Numbered from the stretch's first letter, positions 1 to 11,004 are shown. The stretch is DNA of 64,000 nt from Dioszegia crocea (GCA_001600615.1 BCKK01000007.1:1290014-1354013); one strand, 5' to 3'. Numbers and translations are program-made. The notes: generated from the letters alone by a model not told the origin.

Positions 1-154
1 TGTCGATCTGCAGGATGATAGAGCACAACCAGGCGGTCATTCCTATGCATATATGACAGGGGGATCCAAAGCAGGGAACTCGCAAAACGCCCTACAGTCA
101 TTTACTTCCCCCGTCCCGAAGGGATATATGTCTTTTCACGATCCGCTTTTCATC

Positions 155-239
155 GGTTGCTTCGTATAACGGTTAGTACTTCAGATTCTGATGATAAAAA
201 CGGGTTCTGGCGACCTGGGTTCGACTCCCAGAGCGACCT
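155..239 (+). tRNA. tRNA-Gln (anticodon CUG) with 13-nt intron
   Basis: A full cloverleaf can be folded. The acceptor strand 155-161 pairs with 232-238 (one G-T pair) and T239 is the discriminator. The D stem is 164-166 with 177-179. The anticodon stem is 181-185 with 206-210. The anticodon CTG lies at 188-190, and the T arm at 215-231 carries the B box GGTTCGACTCC. The anticodon loop is interrupted right after position 37 by a 13-nt intron (192-204), the canonical place for nuclear tRNA introns. A T-rich run from 240 on fits Pol III termination. The anticodon reads CAG codons. Confidence 0.9.
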
Positions 240-1031
240 CTTTCTTTTGCGTTTTGCGAGGTCTTCCCTCAATCAATGCATGATTTTTTTGGATAGGCAG
301 ATAGCCAGGACCCCAGGCTATCCAGAACTCCTTTTTATTCATGATTTGGACGATTGTAGCATGAGGGAAAGCCGTTTGAAAAAGCATATCGTTTGGCTGT
401 AATTTACGACCTCCCCGCCGTTTGGGCGCTATTCGCTCGATCATTCTACTGTTTGTGCATAGCATCAATGGTGCGGATGATCTCATAGGTCCTCAACACC
501 AAAGATGCAGGTCATACTGTCCAACTTGATCCACGCACGATCGATTTAGATATCCGCCACTAATCCCCTTCGGCACCACCGGCAGATAGCATCCGGCGCG
601 GGGCCCACCGGTACCGGCATTCTCTCGTAAAGTGCCATTCGCTGGAATCCCTGACTGAATGACGACAATTGCTGGAATTCGCGTGGGTGCCAGTCCCTGA
701 TCGATCTATCGCACACGATCCTCATCAACCCTCGATTCTCGGCCGCTGCCATCAGCCTCCACCAAAGGCTATGACTTCAATCGATGGGCCGGCTATCAGA
801 TATCGGCTCGGCACCACGCTAGAACTTAGACCCGATCTTCTACTTTCCCGATCTTATCAAGAAACCGCTTGATCGCTGCCGTCTTGCCCTGATTCAGATC
901 GAGACGGGGTCACGGGTTGGGCGTGTTTCATGTCGATTCCAGCAGACTTGTGCGTCATGGCGTGTGTTAGTCCATGGCGTCATTGAGTGAGTCAACCCCA
1001 GTCAACCGACCTCTCCAACCTCGCGACGGGA
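240..1031. other. intergenic region between tRNA-Gln and the Con-6 gene
   Basis: I see no supported gene here. Short reading frames are present but have no splice-linked extension and no family resemblance. The right end is the promoter of the Con-6 gene. Confidence 0.5.
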
Positions 1032-1038
1032 TATATAA
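1032..1038 (+). promoter_or_regulatory. TATA box of the Con-6 gene
   Basis: A consensus TATATAA lies 82 bp upstream of the ATG at 1120 and is followed by a pyrimidine-rich, C/A-rich leader typical of strongly expressed fungal genes. Confidence 0.6.
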
Positions 1039-1119
1039 GGGGTACTTTCTCCCCTTCCCTTCCCTCATCAACTTCATCTTCACTTCACACTACCATACAA
1101 ACACACCCTCACATCAAAC

Positions 1120-1730
1120 ATGTCTACCTACAAGCCTTCCGAGGTACGTCTTCTATCTTGCCCTGTAGTCGTAGGGCTCTCTGCTAACTCTTCAGCACGA
1201 TGGTCTCACCAAGTCTGGCGAGCCCGACAAGAGGATGTCTTCTGAGCACGGTTTCGGTGGCTCGTGAGTCACTGTTTCCCTTTGTTAGCTCTCCTCTTTT
1301 CCTCTTACCGTCCCCACCTTGACTACATCTTCCCTCGTCTCATACTTCATACCCATCCCAACTTGTCTTGTTATTGCCCGACCCCCAAGTACTGAGGCTG
1401 ACCCTTCAGCGACGGACCCGACCCACACGTAGAGGGTGCCAAGGGCGGCAAGACCTCCGGCTCCAGCTCCGGCGGCGACGGCGGTGATGGCAGTGGCACT
1501 TACAAGCCCTCCGAGGTATGTTTTTGCGCTTCTTCGCGTTGATTCTCTGCTGAAGCTCAAGCATGACGGGCTCAAAGCCGATGGCACTCCCGACAAGCGC
1601 ATGTCGTCTGAGCACGGCTTTGGTGGATCGTAAGTCTTATCCGCTCATACCTTGTTACATTCGATGCTGACTTGCCAGTGATGGACCCGACCCACACGTC
1701 GAGGGCGCCAAGGGTGGCAAGTCCTCGTAA
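1120..1730 (+). CDS. Con-6 family (conidiation protein 6) small repeat protein
   Basis: Five exons (1120-1143, 1196-1263, 1410-1515, 1562-1629, 1679-1730) encode 105 residues. The protein is two near-identical Con-6 modules of about 40 residues, each with the core KPSEHDGL, then PDKRMSSEHGFGGSDGPDPH and VEGAKGGK. The modules are separated by a Gly/Ser/Asp-rich linker. The introns fall at the same places in both modules (after KPSE and inside the Ser codon of FGGS), so the repeat arose by duplicating the exon pair. Con-6 proteins are small, hydrophilic and probably disordered; the founding Neurospora member is induced in conidiation, but the biochemical role is unknown. The TATA box and the choice of common codons suggest strong expression. 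Confidence 0.88.
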
Positions 1731-2136
1731 GGAGTTAGTAGCTAGCAATCCATAAGGATATTGTAGCAGTCCGAAGAAGCAAATGCAAATAAGTGAAGAA
1801 GCATATTCGTTGGTCTTGGCGCATTTCTGTCCAGTCTTTAATTCTTGATTTCGTCTCAGATTGTTCTCGTTGTCTCGTTGTCGTTTTCCTTTTGGCCTCT
1901 TTCATGTCCGTCGGCACTCACCTTCGGTTTACATGTACTCTTGCTCGATGTAACACCAAGCACTGACAGTGTCTCTTCGTCCAGCTCGGAAGCCTGGAAC
2001 ACAACCACAATGCGTTCAACGTTACCATCCTTAACTCTCCAGCTTTGATGTTCCCTAACTGCGAGGCTCTCCTCACTCTGTTACTCTAAGTGGCTTCTTG
2101 CATCTGCATATCAGATTCAGCACAAGTCTACCCCGC
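1731..2136. other. 3' flanks of convergent Con-6 and PHS1 genes
   Basis: AT-richer sequence between two convergent stop codons. It probably holds both 3' untranslated regions. No further gene was seen. Confidence 0.5.
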
Positions 2137-3162
2137 CTAATTCCTCTTGTTCGCCCCTCCAACCACCTTACCCACACCCAACACTCTCCTCCTTTGCTTT
2201 AACATGTAGTTGTAAAGAACAAAGAGCGCTATTGTCAGCTTGTCCAGACATCGACTCACAAGGCCACCACACGAAGAACAGCGCCAATCGTCCATAATCC
2301 ACCAGCCCCCACTCCCTCGTCAAACCCGCCTTAGCCTTGACGCCTGACTTCGCCATTCCCCAGAGCAACGCCCTACCCCAGCCCGACTTGAGCACGAGTG
2401 ACTTTACCGATCCCGGCAGATTGGCAAAGATGTATTTGATGGGGATCTTGGCGACTATCCAATTAGGAATGAGTTTGGATATTGGCGGTAAGGTCGAGAA
2501 GCTGATGAAGGCTTCAGAAGCCGCGCCGAGGGGGTAGAGAGGGAGGAAAGTGGTGTATCTCAACCAGTCTAGGGCATGGATCTTGATACCGAGGAGGGAA
2601 GTGGCGTAGTAGGTGTACCGGATGACCTCAGTCAAGGACCAGGCAAGTAGCATGGTGGTGAAGAGGGGATTGGAGTGGGTCTAATTAGCAAAGTCAACGG
2701 TGAGCTTACCTTGGGTACAGCCTCGACAACTCCCCAGACTGTGTAGACTCGGCTTGCGACCTGACTTGCGGTAGTCAGGATTGGACTTCGGACCCAGCCC
2801 AGCGCGGCATGGACAACTTCCAACAGAGCCAGACTTTGGGTGTACTTTGTCAACCATCCTAGGTTTTTGTAGTTGTACGATCCGCTCAGGGAGCTTGTGG
2901 TGAGTGGCGGGAGGTAACGAGCTATTGGCGAAGACGCGACTAGGCGAGTGAGGTATGATGAAGGCTTGGAGGCTTGTCGGCCAGTAATGAGGAACGAGAG
3001 GGTGATGTAGAGGAGGTTTGCCCAGAGCAAAGCAGAGACGATATTGTAGCTCAAGAGGTAAATTTTGAGCGGGGTGAGGCGGGTACTGGTCGGCTTGCCA
3101 GCCTGTCGAGACACACGCTGCTTCTCTAGCTCTGCGCGTTGGCTCATTTTGGGCGTAGACAT
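2137..3162 (-). CDS. PHS1: very-long-chain (3R)-3-hydroxyacyl-CoA dehydratase (PHS1/HACD/PTPLA family)
   Basis: Three exons (3162-2710, 2680-2260, 2228-2137) encode 321 residues. Family hallmarks follow the expected order: YNIVSALLWANLLY in the first membrane segment, LEVVHAALGWVRSP, SRVYTVWGVVEAVPKTHSNP, AWSLTEVIRYTYY (the conserved Tyr/Glu active-site region), WLRYTTFLPLYPLGAASE, and a C-terminal membrane segment LFVLYNYMLKQRRRVLG. The enzyme removes water from 3-hydroxyacyl-CoA in the ER fatty-acid elongation cycle that feeds sphingolipids. Both introns are extremely short (29 and 31 nt), yet removing them restores exactly the conserved sequence. An in-frame Met lies 38 codons upstream (3276). 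I prefer 3162 because family homology begins soon after it and the longer start would leave only one base between the two divergent start codons. CAB5 is divergent with 115 bp between starts. Confidence 0.92.
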
Positions 3163-3277
3163 GGTGTGATGTAGAAAGTCTACGCTGGGCGGATACAACT
3201 TAACCGAGTCGGAAGCAAATCCGACGACATCAAGAGGGTCCGCGGTAGCGAGCTCGACCATCTGGACGACATTCACA

Positions 3278-4187
3278 ATGCTAGGTATGTCAAGGTGTGG
3301 CTGAGCTTACCCAGTCGTCGGTCTAACAGGAGGCATCGCATCAGGTAAGCTTAAGGCCGACATGGCTAATCTAGGCAAATCCACCGTGTCCACCCTTCTG
3401 TCCAAACAGCGCATCCCCATTATCGATGCCGACCTACTCGCTCGACAAGTCATCGAGCCTGGATCTTCAGGATTCAAACGTGTAGTCGACCACTTTGGCC
3501 CAGATCGCGTCTTGCGCGCAGACGGCACGCTCGACCGCGCAGCAATAGGCGATATAGTCTTTCATGATCCAGACCAGCGGAAATGGCTCAATGGGGTTGT
3601 TCACCCTTTGGTCCGGCGAGCAATCTTCACCAGTGTGCTATGGCACTGGATCACGGGACACTCAGTCGTCGTTCTTGATGTTCCCCTATTGATAGAAGCG
3701 GGATTATGGCGCTTCGTAGGCGAGATCGTCGTGGTCTATGTGTAAGTCCCCCGTAATCCGCGCTGATGCCAGTAACGAACGACTACAACTATCCCGCCTG
3801 CTAGATCGTCCTTCCGACCCACCCCTATCTGGCACACAAGCGAAAGCGCGGATATCGTCACAACTGCCATTATCCGCTAAATTGGCCTATTCAACTCAAG
3901 TGCTGGATAACTCCGGATCAACGGCAGATCTGGCGCAGCAGGTGGATAGGCTTGTGAAGCGGTGGGAGAAGCAGCAAGGGGGTAGTACGGGATGGTGGTG
4001 GAGGTTATGTTGGGTTTTGCCGCCGGTGGGAGTCACGGCGGGTTTGCTGTGTCTGTTGGGCAACTACGTGCGGTCGCTGAAGAAGAAAGGGCGGAGAAGG
4101 GGAAGAGGGGAGGTGGATCCCAGAGGAGAGCGAATTGAGATGAGGGATATGAAGAGACGGACGGGGAGTATCACAGATGCAGATTGA
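3278..4187 (+). CDS. CAB5: dephospho-CoA kinase (CoaE/CAB5)
   Basis: Four exons (3278-3284, 3315-3344, 3375-3741, 3773-4187) encode 272 residues. Exon 1 is only seven bases, and splicing builds the start MLVVGLTGG followed by the P-loop GGIASGKST. Further family motifs are IPIIDADLLARQVIEPG, the HP of GVVHPLVRR, the VVVLDVPLLIEAG block, and VNERLQLSRLLDR. The enzyme phosphorylates dephospho-CoA, the last step of CoA synthesis. The region after about residue 190 ends with a hydrophobic stretch (WWWRLCWVLPP to LLCLLGNYV) and a very basic tail, suggesting membrane anchoring, perhaps mitochondrial or ER. The three introns are 30, 30 and 31 nt. Confidence 0.93.
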
Positions 4188-4750
4188 GCGTGGGCTACTG
4201 GCGGATTACTGACAGAATCGAAACCTTTGACTTGAGGATTTGACTAATCACCCTTACCTTGACGCGGAACTTCCTCTCATAGCAGTTGTAATTCTGGTCA
4301 GAGCTGATCTCCTTCCTAGGATACCGCGGCGAAGATACGTATACTCAAAATCTCGATCCTCGCACTTCATGTAGCACTGATCCTCTCCAGACCCACACAG
4401 GATGCGGACTAAGGGGTATGCCTACCTACCAGCTGAAGCCGAGTACTACCGACCGACGGAGGTCCGTGTCTGCCACTTGATGCCTACGGACCATCTCGCA
4501 CAGAGAACGAAGGCGTGCAATAGTTGACACCCTCTATTCCTTTGATATCCTCTCCTTGAACTCGGGAGCATTCGGAAACGGGGTCTAGTGGCGCGAGGCA
4601 CTCAGTTGCGCTATGGGACATATAAAGTCTCCCACACACCCTTACTCCCCGGCTACATCACGCCTCATCTCTATCCTTACGCACTTATCCTTCCCTCAGT
4701 TGCTCAGTCTGAGTATACCAGACTCACGCTACGGCTGACAATCCATCAGG
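4188..4750 (+). promoter_or_regulatory. intergenic region and promoter of the 4751 gene
   Basis: No gene was seen. A TATAAAG box at 4621-4627 lies about 125 bp before the next ATG and is followed by a pyrimidine-rich leader. Confidence 0.5.
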
Positions 4751-5335
4751 ATGCCCCCCCGTGACCGCCGCAATCGTGCTCCACGACCCGACGATCCCCC
4801 TCCTTTATGGCGCTTCCTTGTACTCTGCCGCAACACCGCGGAACCCCCCTCCACCACTGTGCGAGCCATCGACTGCACGGCAGAGCAAGCGACCGATCGC
4901 GAACGCGAGGTCGAAGATGCCTTCACCTCGGCGTGCCCACCTGGTACCCACTGGACCGACGCCACAGAGATGCTCACGGCGTTTATCACTGGGGCAGGCC
5001 CGGAGTCAGAGCGGCTCCGGGCAACGCTCGACTGGGCGAACACTCAGAATCGGCATGTCATGACCATTTCCTGCAGACCCAAAGAGTTCCAAACGATGGC
5101 GGACGAGACCGAAACCTACTGCCGGCGTTTTGCCTCCGAAGCGAACACTCAGCAGGCTGGCGACGATATTGTGAAGGACGAGGACGATGAGGCGAAGGTG
5201 AAGGAGGAGCCTGATGAAGAAAGGATGTTCGACCCAGCGCAGTTCGCAGTTCGCAGGATCCGGATCGGATCGGAGATGATGAATCGGCAGGGATCCCAAG
5301 CTCAGATCAAGAAGGAGGAGATGACTGATTATTGA
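4751..5335 (+). CDS. hypothetical acidic protein, intronless
   Basis: A single uninterrupted frame of 194 residues. I do not recognise a family. It starts with a basic, proline-rich segment (MPPRDRRNRAPRPDDPPPLW). A mixed alpha-type region follows (about 20-140) with a few Cys residues. The tail is strongly charged and has two psi-K-x-E type motifs (AKVKEEP and QIKKEE) of the kind used for SUMO attachment. The TATA box about 125 bp upstream and the lack of introns, unusual among its neighbours, are notable. A nuclear role is only a guess from composition. Confidence 0.6.
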   Translation: MPPRDRRNRAPRPDDPPPLWRFLVLCRNTAEPPSTTVRAIDCTAEQATDREREVEDAFTSACPPGTHWTDATEMLTAFITGAGPESERLRATLDWANTQNRHVMTISCRPKEFQTMADETETYCRRFASEANTQQAGDDIVKDEDDEAKVKEEPDEERMFDPAQFAVRRIRIGSEMMNRQGSQAQIKKEEMTDY

Positions 5336-5931
5336 TGAAACCCGGTTCCTGTGTCCTTACGGTCGTATACTCCATTGGTCTCCATATTTATGTATGATGT
5401 CATGTTCTGTGCCGGTAATTGGTCTGACGATCTCAGCGCTCTTTGCAAAATCATCTGTATCTCTTCATGGCCCTTGTTGAGATTGTCCCCCACCTGCGTA
5501 TAGTTCTGTACTGAGACTGAAAGTTGAGGGAGGGAAAGCAATGGCTCGAGCTCCTGAGGAAAGCGATGGTTACGATAGGATAGGCAGTGTCAGATAGGGT
5601 CCACATATCCGGTGTGATATGCGGGGGTAGGCCAGAGAGAGTCATGGACATCCGTGCCCCGACTCCTCTCAGACTCCTGGCCACTGGGCCAGTGACTGTA
5701 TCGAAGGGTGGAATACGGGGTAGTCCCGTGAACCTACATACGAAAGGAGATCCTTGTCGCGATGCTCAGCAGATAGCTACAGCCAAGTGACCTCTGGCGC
5801 CACCCTGTTCCCCCGCAGAGTACTAGTAGTACCGCACGCCTCGGCGCCACTTTCAGAATTCCGCGTTTCATCTATCCCTCACCCAACAACCGCCTTCGAC
5901 CATACAATCTCCCTTCTCAACATAGCGCAAC
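5336..5931. other. intergenic region before ERF4
   Basis: No gene could be supported. Several small frames overlap without splice logic. The part next to 5932 is C-rich leader sequence for the ERF4 gene. Confidence 0.4.
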
Positions 5932-7212
5932 ATGTCCCAGGCTCAAACAGGACCCAACCCACTCCCAGCATTACCATCCCTAACCTCCAACCCGACATTC
6001 TTCCCAACAACCCCTTCAGACTCCACAACCCCGCTCGGGCCCTCACCCCCTCGAGCAGCCTCAACAACGCCTTACTACCCACCACCTCCAACCTCCACTT
6101 CACACCGGCCTCAAGTAACATCACCCATCACGCTCAAATCCTCATACTCTACTCAGACGCGTCATGGGACATCAACCCTCCCGGTATCATCATCGATGAT
6201 TGGCGCGCACGGCCTGAGTGTTTCTCAGAGCCAAACAAGCCAGGCTGCTACGGAGTGGGAATTGGCTTTTGAGCGGCAAGAGGAGGAGAGGTGGGGGGAG
6301 AAGATACGGGATGATTTGGGTGGATGGAGGGGTGGGCATGGGTGAGTCATTAGTTGAGGCTGAGATTGAGATTGTTTGGGTGAAGGGCTGGGTCGGGGGC
6401 GACCTTTGGAATGCTAGCAAGGGCTATGCTGACATTTCAGTGTTGTACGGTCTACTTACTCGCGAACGGCTATACCTGGCCTTTCGTACTTTGGGCAAAT
6501 GAAGACTGGGGTCGTGGGTGTGCATCTTCCAAAGGAGGTGGTGCGGATCGAGCGGGATTGGTCTGATGGCGAGGTATGCCAGTGAGTTTTTACGGTCCGT
6601 TCCTTCTGGGCTCGGAGAGCTATCTTATGCTCTGTTTGAGCGTACTGCGCTATCGACCTATCCCTCTTCATCTACCGCCTGTACAAGGGGAAATGCTGAT
6701 TGTTCAGATTCGAGACCAGCTTCCCCATGGAACTAGACGGCAGAGTGAGTTTTGTCCTCTTCATCCCCTATGCTAAAGCCTATCCTAACCTCTTGCTTTC
6801 TACACGGCCGTCTCAATCTCCCAGCCCGATCCTATGCTGACCCACAGATAACACCCCCAGCATTCCACACCCTAATCTCATCCCTAAACACCCACCTCTC
6901 CGCCGCCTACTCCATCCGCGGCGCAGCCATCGACAACCTCATCGCCATCGCAAGCTGGTGGACTAGTATCTTATGGCGTACGAGCTGCTTTGAGCGTCAT
7001 CTTCAGCTTGCCGAAGCGGAAATACGGCGGGCGAACGAGATGGTATTCAATCCTGCTGGGCTGAATGTGCTCAGTCCTAGAGATGTCGCGCTGCAATATG
7101 TGAGTCTCATCATGCGGAATGATGGTGACCAAGGCTGATAGACTAGCTGGAGATAGAGTAAGTCATGAAGTCCTTGACGAGTGAATTCAGCTGACAGTTT
7201 AGGTATTACTGA
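5932..7212 (+). CDS. ERF4: Ras palmitoyltransferase accessory subunit ERF4 (Golgin A7/ERF4 family)
   Basis: Six exons (5932-6341, 6441-6581, 6708-6744, 6848-7099, 7147-7157, 7203-7212) encode 286 residues. The first 100 residues are Pro/Ser/Thr-rich and disordered. The Erf4 domain follows: VVRIERDWSDGEVCQFETSF and PMELDGR, then ITPPAFHTLISSLNTHLSAAYS, a hydrophobic stretch LIAIASWWTSILW, LAEAEIRRANEMVFNPAGLNVLSPR, and the terminal LEIEYY. ERF4 partners the DHHC enzyme ERF2 at the ER/Golgi to palmitoylate Ras. The core-domain pieces join only after removing introns, including 11- and 10-nt coding exons at the 3' end, which supports the model. Confidence 0.85.
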
Positions 7213-7803
7213 GGTGGTACTATGACCATCATGTCGGCTTCGCGCCCACCAGATCTGAACGCACATTACCCTTCGACCTGCCATTTTACTAGTCTCAAGA
7301 GGCGATCATACAGAGGGCATCAGTCTGACTCGCGGACTCGACCCGGGGCGGACATGCGTAGAGACCTCGACAGCGAGGTGGACAATGATGATTGGGTGGG
7401 ATATCCCGAGGTTTGCTGGAATGTAGGAGATTTGCTGGAATGCATGAGGATGAGCTCGTATGTATGGGGCTCGTGCCTGTCTCCGCTGGCTATAGTAGTG
7501 AGAAGCAAACTCTAGGACCCGGTAGGCCGTAGCCATAGGCCTCGGTAGAGTCCCTAACAACCCAGACCGAGTCGGAAATTCCGCTTCCAACGGAAACTTT
7601 TCGGCTAAATCAGCAGATTCAAATTCCAGATGCTAGTCAGCCTCAATTACAGCTTGATCATCCATCTCATTATATATAGACGCGGCATCTAGGCTTCGTG
7701 GATCTGCTCATTCAAAAACGTCTTCAAATCCCCAAATTCCAAACGGTTCAGAAGAAGTCCCAGTCAGATCCACCCGACCGATCTTCCAAACTTCAAATCC
7801 ACC
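7213..7803 (+). promoter_or_regulatory. intergenic region and RIB3 promoter with TATA box at 7671-7680
   Basis: No gene was seen between ERF4 and RIB3. TATATATAGA at 7671-7680 lies about 125 bp upstream of the RIB3 start and is followed by an A/C-rich leader. Confidence 0.5.
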
Positions 7804-8725
7804 ATGTCTGCCCCTCGCCATATAGCCGACGCACCAACATCCATACCCTCACCCTTTGTCTTTGACTCTGTGCCTGATGCGATAGAGGCGTACAAGAATG
7901 GAGAGTTTGTAGTGGTGATGGATGATGAAGGGCGGGAGAATGAGGGGGATTTAGTTTGTGCAGCTGGGAAAGTTACGACGGAGGGTATGGCCTGGATGAT
8001 TCGATGGACAAGGTGAGTGGTCTCGCGCTCTTACCAGATCGTGCTTCATCTGGACTAAGTGGAACTGCGCACTTCTTCAGTCAAAGAAATATGTCCAAAT
8101 CCAAAAGCTAATTTCCCAGCGGCTTCATCTGCCTCTCACTCCCCGCACCCCGCCTGGCAGCTCTCGGCCTCCCACCGACCCTCCCCCCATCTGGCATAAC
8201 CCAAGATCCTAAACAAACAGCCTATCATCTCACCCTTGACGCCAATCCCCTGAATGGCCACCCAGTGACGACGGGTATATCAGCGCATGATCGCGCATAC
8301 GTCTCTCGGCTCATTGCGGACGGAGCGGATGAAGAGGACTTTACGAGACCGGGACATTTGGTCACGCTGAGATATACCGAGGGTGGTGTGAGAGAGCGGA
8401 GGGGTCATACGGAGTGTGCAGTTGGTGAGTTTCACATGTGTCAGATAGATACGACCCGTTTGATCTCCCCATCCCGGACTAGGCGGCGAGATAGACCGCG
8501 ATGATCCAAGCTGATACATCAGACCTATGTTACCTCGCCTCCCTTCCTCCCGCTGGACTACTGTGCGAGCTCGTTCACCCCTCGGACCCCTCGGGCAGTA
8601 TGGCACGGCGAGACGACAGCTGGCGCTTTGCTCGAGAGTGGGGATTGAAGATTATAAGCGTGGAGGATTTGGCGGCGTGGGTGTCGGGGGAGAATGGCGA
8701 GTTAGTGCCAAAGCGCAGAGCATAG
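7804..8725 (+). CDS. RIB3: 3,4-dihydroxy-2-butanone-4-phosphate synthase (RIB3)
   Basis: Three exons (7804-8012, 8120-8424, 8523-8725) encode 238 residues, the usual size for fungal RIB3. The signature acidic loop is at residues 40-50 ([11 protein letters not shown]). Further motifs are [52 protein letters not shown], and the catalytic RRGHTECAV. The C-terminal part is [11 protein letters not shown] with the final [14 protein letters not shown]. The enzyme makes the four-carbon unit of riboflavin from ribulose 5-phosphate, with magnesium bound by the acidic loop. All active-site motifs are intact. Confidence 0.94.
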
Positions 8726-8978
8726 GCTGGGTAGATGTGGCGCGTTGTCTGAGGGGAGGTCGGGCCGACTACAAGGGGGATACTAGGTGGATCGAAAGGT
8801 GCAAATGAACGCTTTGGGCCGTTTTGGGCATTTTTCAAGCTACGCTTTCTTACTCCCATATCAAGGCGCTATAGATTCTGCTCGTCTACACGTCGCGCTA
8901 CGTGTCATACATGCTGAAGCTGGGACAGCGTGCATTCCTCAAAGCCTCAAGATGTCGACGGCAAATTTTGGGTGAAGA

Positions 8979-9662
8979 ATGACATCATCACTCCCCGCCA
9001 AGTCAGCACTTGTCAACAAACCTTCTACATCTCTTCCACTTCGTACATCATCCCCATCACCCTTCCTCAGCCCCAATAACAAGCAGAGCAAGATGAGCGA
9101 CTCCGCCACCCAACCCACGAGCACCAGCACCGCGCCCACTACAGCCCCAGGCGCCACAGCCTCCGCAACCCCTACTTCCCCAACCTCCCCTTCAGCCCTC
9201 TCCCCTTCAGCCCCCAGCCCCGCACCCACCCCAACCACTGCCGCTGCACCTACCAAACTCATCGCAGTGGCCTTCTCCACCCTTGATCCCTCTACCAAAA
9301 CACATAAACTACGACCCGCAGTCGCATCGTCCCTATCCCCCATCACAATCATTGCGTCCTCCCCTTCTGCCGCTTCGGCCCATGCGGCCCCCGGCGTCGT
9401 AGCTGCCTTCAACGCAGCTACCGATTTGGTCATGTACCTGGACGAGCAACTGTCACACCCCCCCTCTGTCGGGGAAACGATTACGGGTCTTTTCAGACCT
9501 GCGAGTGCCGAGTTGGGCGGTCGGCTCAAGAAGTTGGGTGAGAAGGTTAAGGCGGGTAAAGTGAAGGTGCCTGTGGGTCAAGGTGGGGAGGCGTGGGATG
9601 GTGAGAGAAGGGTGGAGGGGATGAACTGGGAGGAGTTCGGCAAGGTGTTCGATAAAGAATAG
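8979..9662 (+). CDS. hypothetical Ser/Pro/Thr/Ala-rich protein
   Basis: An intronless frame of 227 residues. A second Met (MSDSATQP, at 9093) preceded by a purine-rich context may be the true start, giving 189 residues. The first half is low-complexity Thr/Ser/Pro/Ala. The second half looks folded: TKLIAVAFSTLDPSTKTHKLRP, then an alpha-helical region with LVMYLDEQLSHPPSVGETI and a basic segment LKKLGEKVKAGKVKV. No family was recognised. The reading frame uses C at third positions, like its conserved neighbours, which supports real coding. A frame on the other strand across the low-complexity part is a shadow. Confidence 0.55.
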   Translation: MTSSLPAKSALVNKPSTSLPLRTSSPSPFLSPNNKQSKMSDSATQPTSTSTAPTTAPGATASATPTSPTSPSALSPSAPSPAPTPTTAAAPTKLIAVAFSTLDPSTKTHKLRPAVASSLSPITIIASSPSAASAHAAPGVVAAFNAATDLVMYLDEQLSHPPSVGETITGLFRPASAELGGRLKKLGEKVKAGKVKVPVGQGGEAWDGERRVEGMNWEEFGKVFDKE

Positions 9663-9867
9663 GGAATGGAATTTGCGGTGCCAGAAGTAGGGATCATTGT
9701 GAAGGGGTGGAAGGCGGGCATGGCATTGCGAGCGTAGAAGAAGGGGTCATTGACGAACGTAGAATGCTGGCCCATAGATTGATACATATAATTCATACAC
9801 GAAGAGACGACAGGCTTCTAGGTTCATTAAAGATGTCCACCCCCTCCGGATCCGATCTGAACTCTCC

Positions 9868-11004
9868 CTAGAGCGTATCAGGGTTCGCCACGCCCGCAGC
9901 CAACAGCTTCTCAATCTCCGCCTTCATGTGCTCCGGGGTCGTGCTGGGAGAATACCGCCCGACGATCTGGCCATTTCGGTCGACAAGGAATTTGGTGAAG
10001 TTCCTAAGGGGTCAGCTTTGTCCTGGCCCAGCCCAAACCACCGCTGCTCATATTTCCCTCATCGCCTGAACCGCCACATCCCGCCATACCACCGTCCCCT
10101 CAATCCCACCGCCCCATCAGAAAGTCGCGCAACTCACCACTTGATAGACGTCGTCCCTGCCACACCACCCGCACCAGGCACATGTGCTCCGTTGGCCTTT
10201 AGCCACGCAAAGACCTCATTCATGTTGTTCCCGTTCACCTCGGACTGTCAAGTCAGCATTTGTCCAAGTTCAGACACCTGGGGTCTTCCCGAAGTAGAGC
10301 GTCTCGCGATCCACGGACAACCCAAACCTTAACTCACCTTCTTCATCAGAGGGAAAGTAACGCCATGGTTCAGCTGACAGAAAGACGCAATCTCATCGTC
10401 CGATCCCGGATCTTGTCCGCCAAACTCGTTACTGGGGAAACCGAGCACTTCCAGTCCTTTGTCATGGTATGATTTGTACAGCTCCTCGAGGCCAGTATAT
10501 TGTGGGGTGAAGCCGCTGACATGTCAGCCTAAATCCACTTGCTGACACTCCCTCCAATTTGCTGACATCCCTTTCGCCACTGCCTACTCAAGCGCCAATT
10601 CCAACCTGACCCCACCCACATTTGACCGCGCCCAACATCTTGGTCGTCCCAACATCTCGGTCGTATATCCACAATCAGAAAACAACTCACCACTTCGACG
10701 CAGTGTTGACAATCAGAACCGCCTTCCCCTTGAAATTTGAAAAGTCCAACTCTCCCTTGCTCCCCGGTAGAGTCGCCTTCAGCTCGTAGAAAGATTTCCC
10801 CTTCGCAGCTTCTGGTACCACCTCAAAGAGGGCGTTCTTGATGAGATTCATTCTGCTGTCGGTGAAGGTAGGTTTGGAAGTAGATAGATTTCGGATGTAG
10901 ATCGACGGATGAAGGATCGATTTGGATGACAAAAGGGTCAAAGGGAGTACTTTGGCTGAGCGAAAAATGGGCGATGAGGTACAAGTTCGAGACAAGAGGG
11001 TCAT
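9868..11004 (-). CDS. thiol-type glutathione peroxidase (GPX/HYR1 family)
   Basis: Four exons (11004-10691, 10515-10338, 10244-10138, 10003-9868) encode up to 244 residues. The catalytic block NTASKC-GFTPQY carries the peroxidatic Cys in a codon split by intron 1 (residue 105). [16 protein letters not shown] carries the resolving Cys, and [20 protein letters not shown] the catalytic Trp and Asn. The Cys found in LGFPCNQFG of many homologues is Ser here (LGFPSNEFG). The enzyme reduces hydroperoxides and may signal oxidative stress. Residues 1-51 look like a mitochondrial presequence (Arg/Ser-rich, no acidic residues until the end). A second Met ([10 protein letters not shown], from 10851) starts the conserved part, so two forms are possible. 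Confidence 0.92.

Noticed and set aside
1285..1602. Minus-strand frame of 105 codons
   Set aside because: It is antisense to the Con-6 exons and introns and has no family match.
3163..3276. Upstream in-frame Met for PHS1
   Set aside because: It would put the two divergent start codons one base apart and adds a segment not seen in the family.
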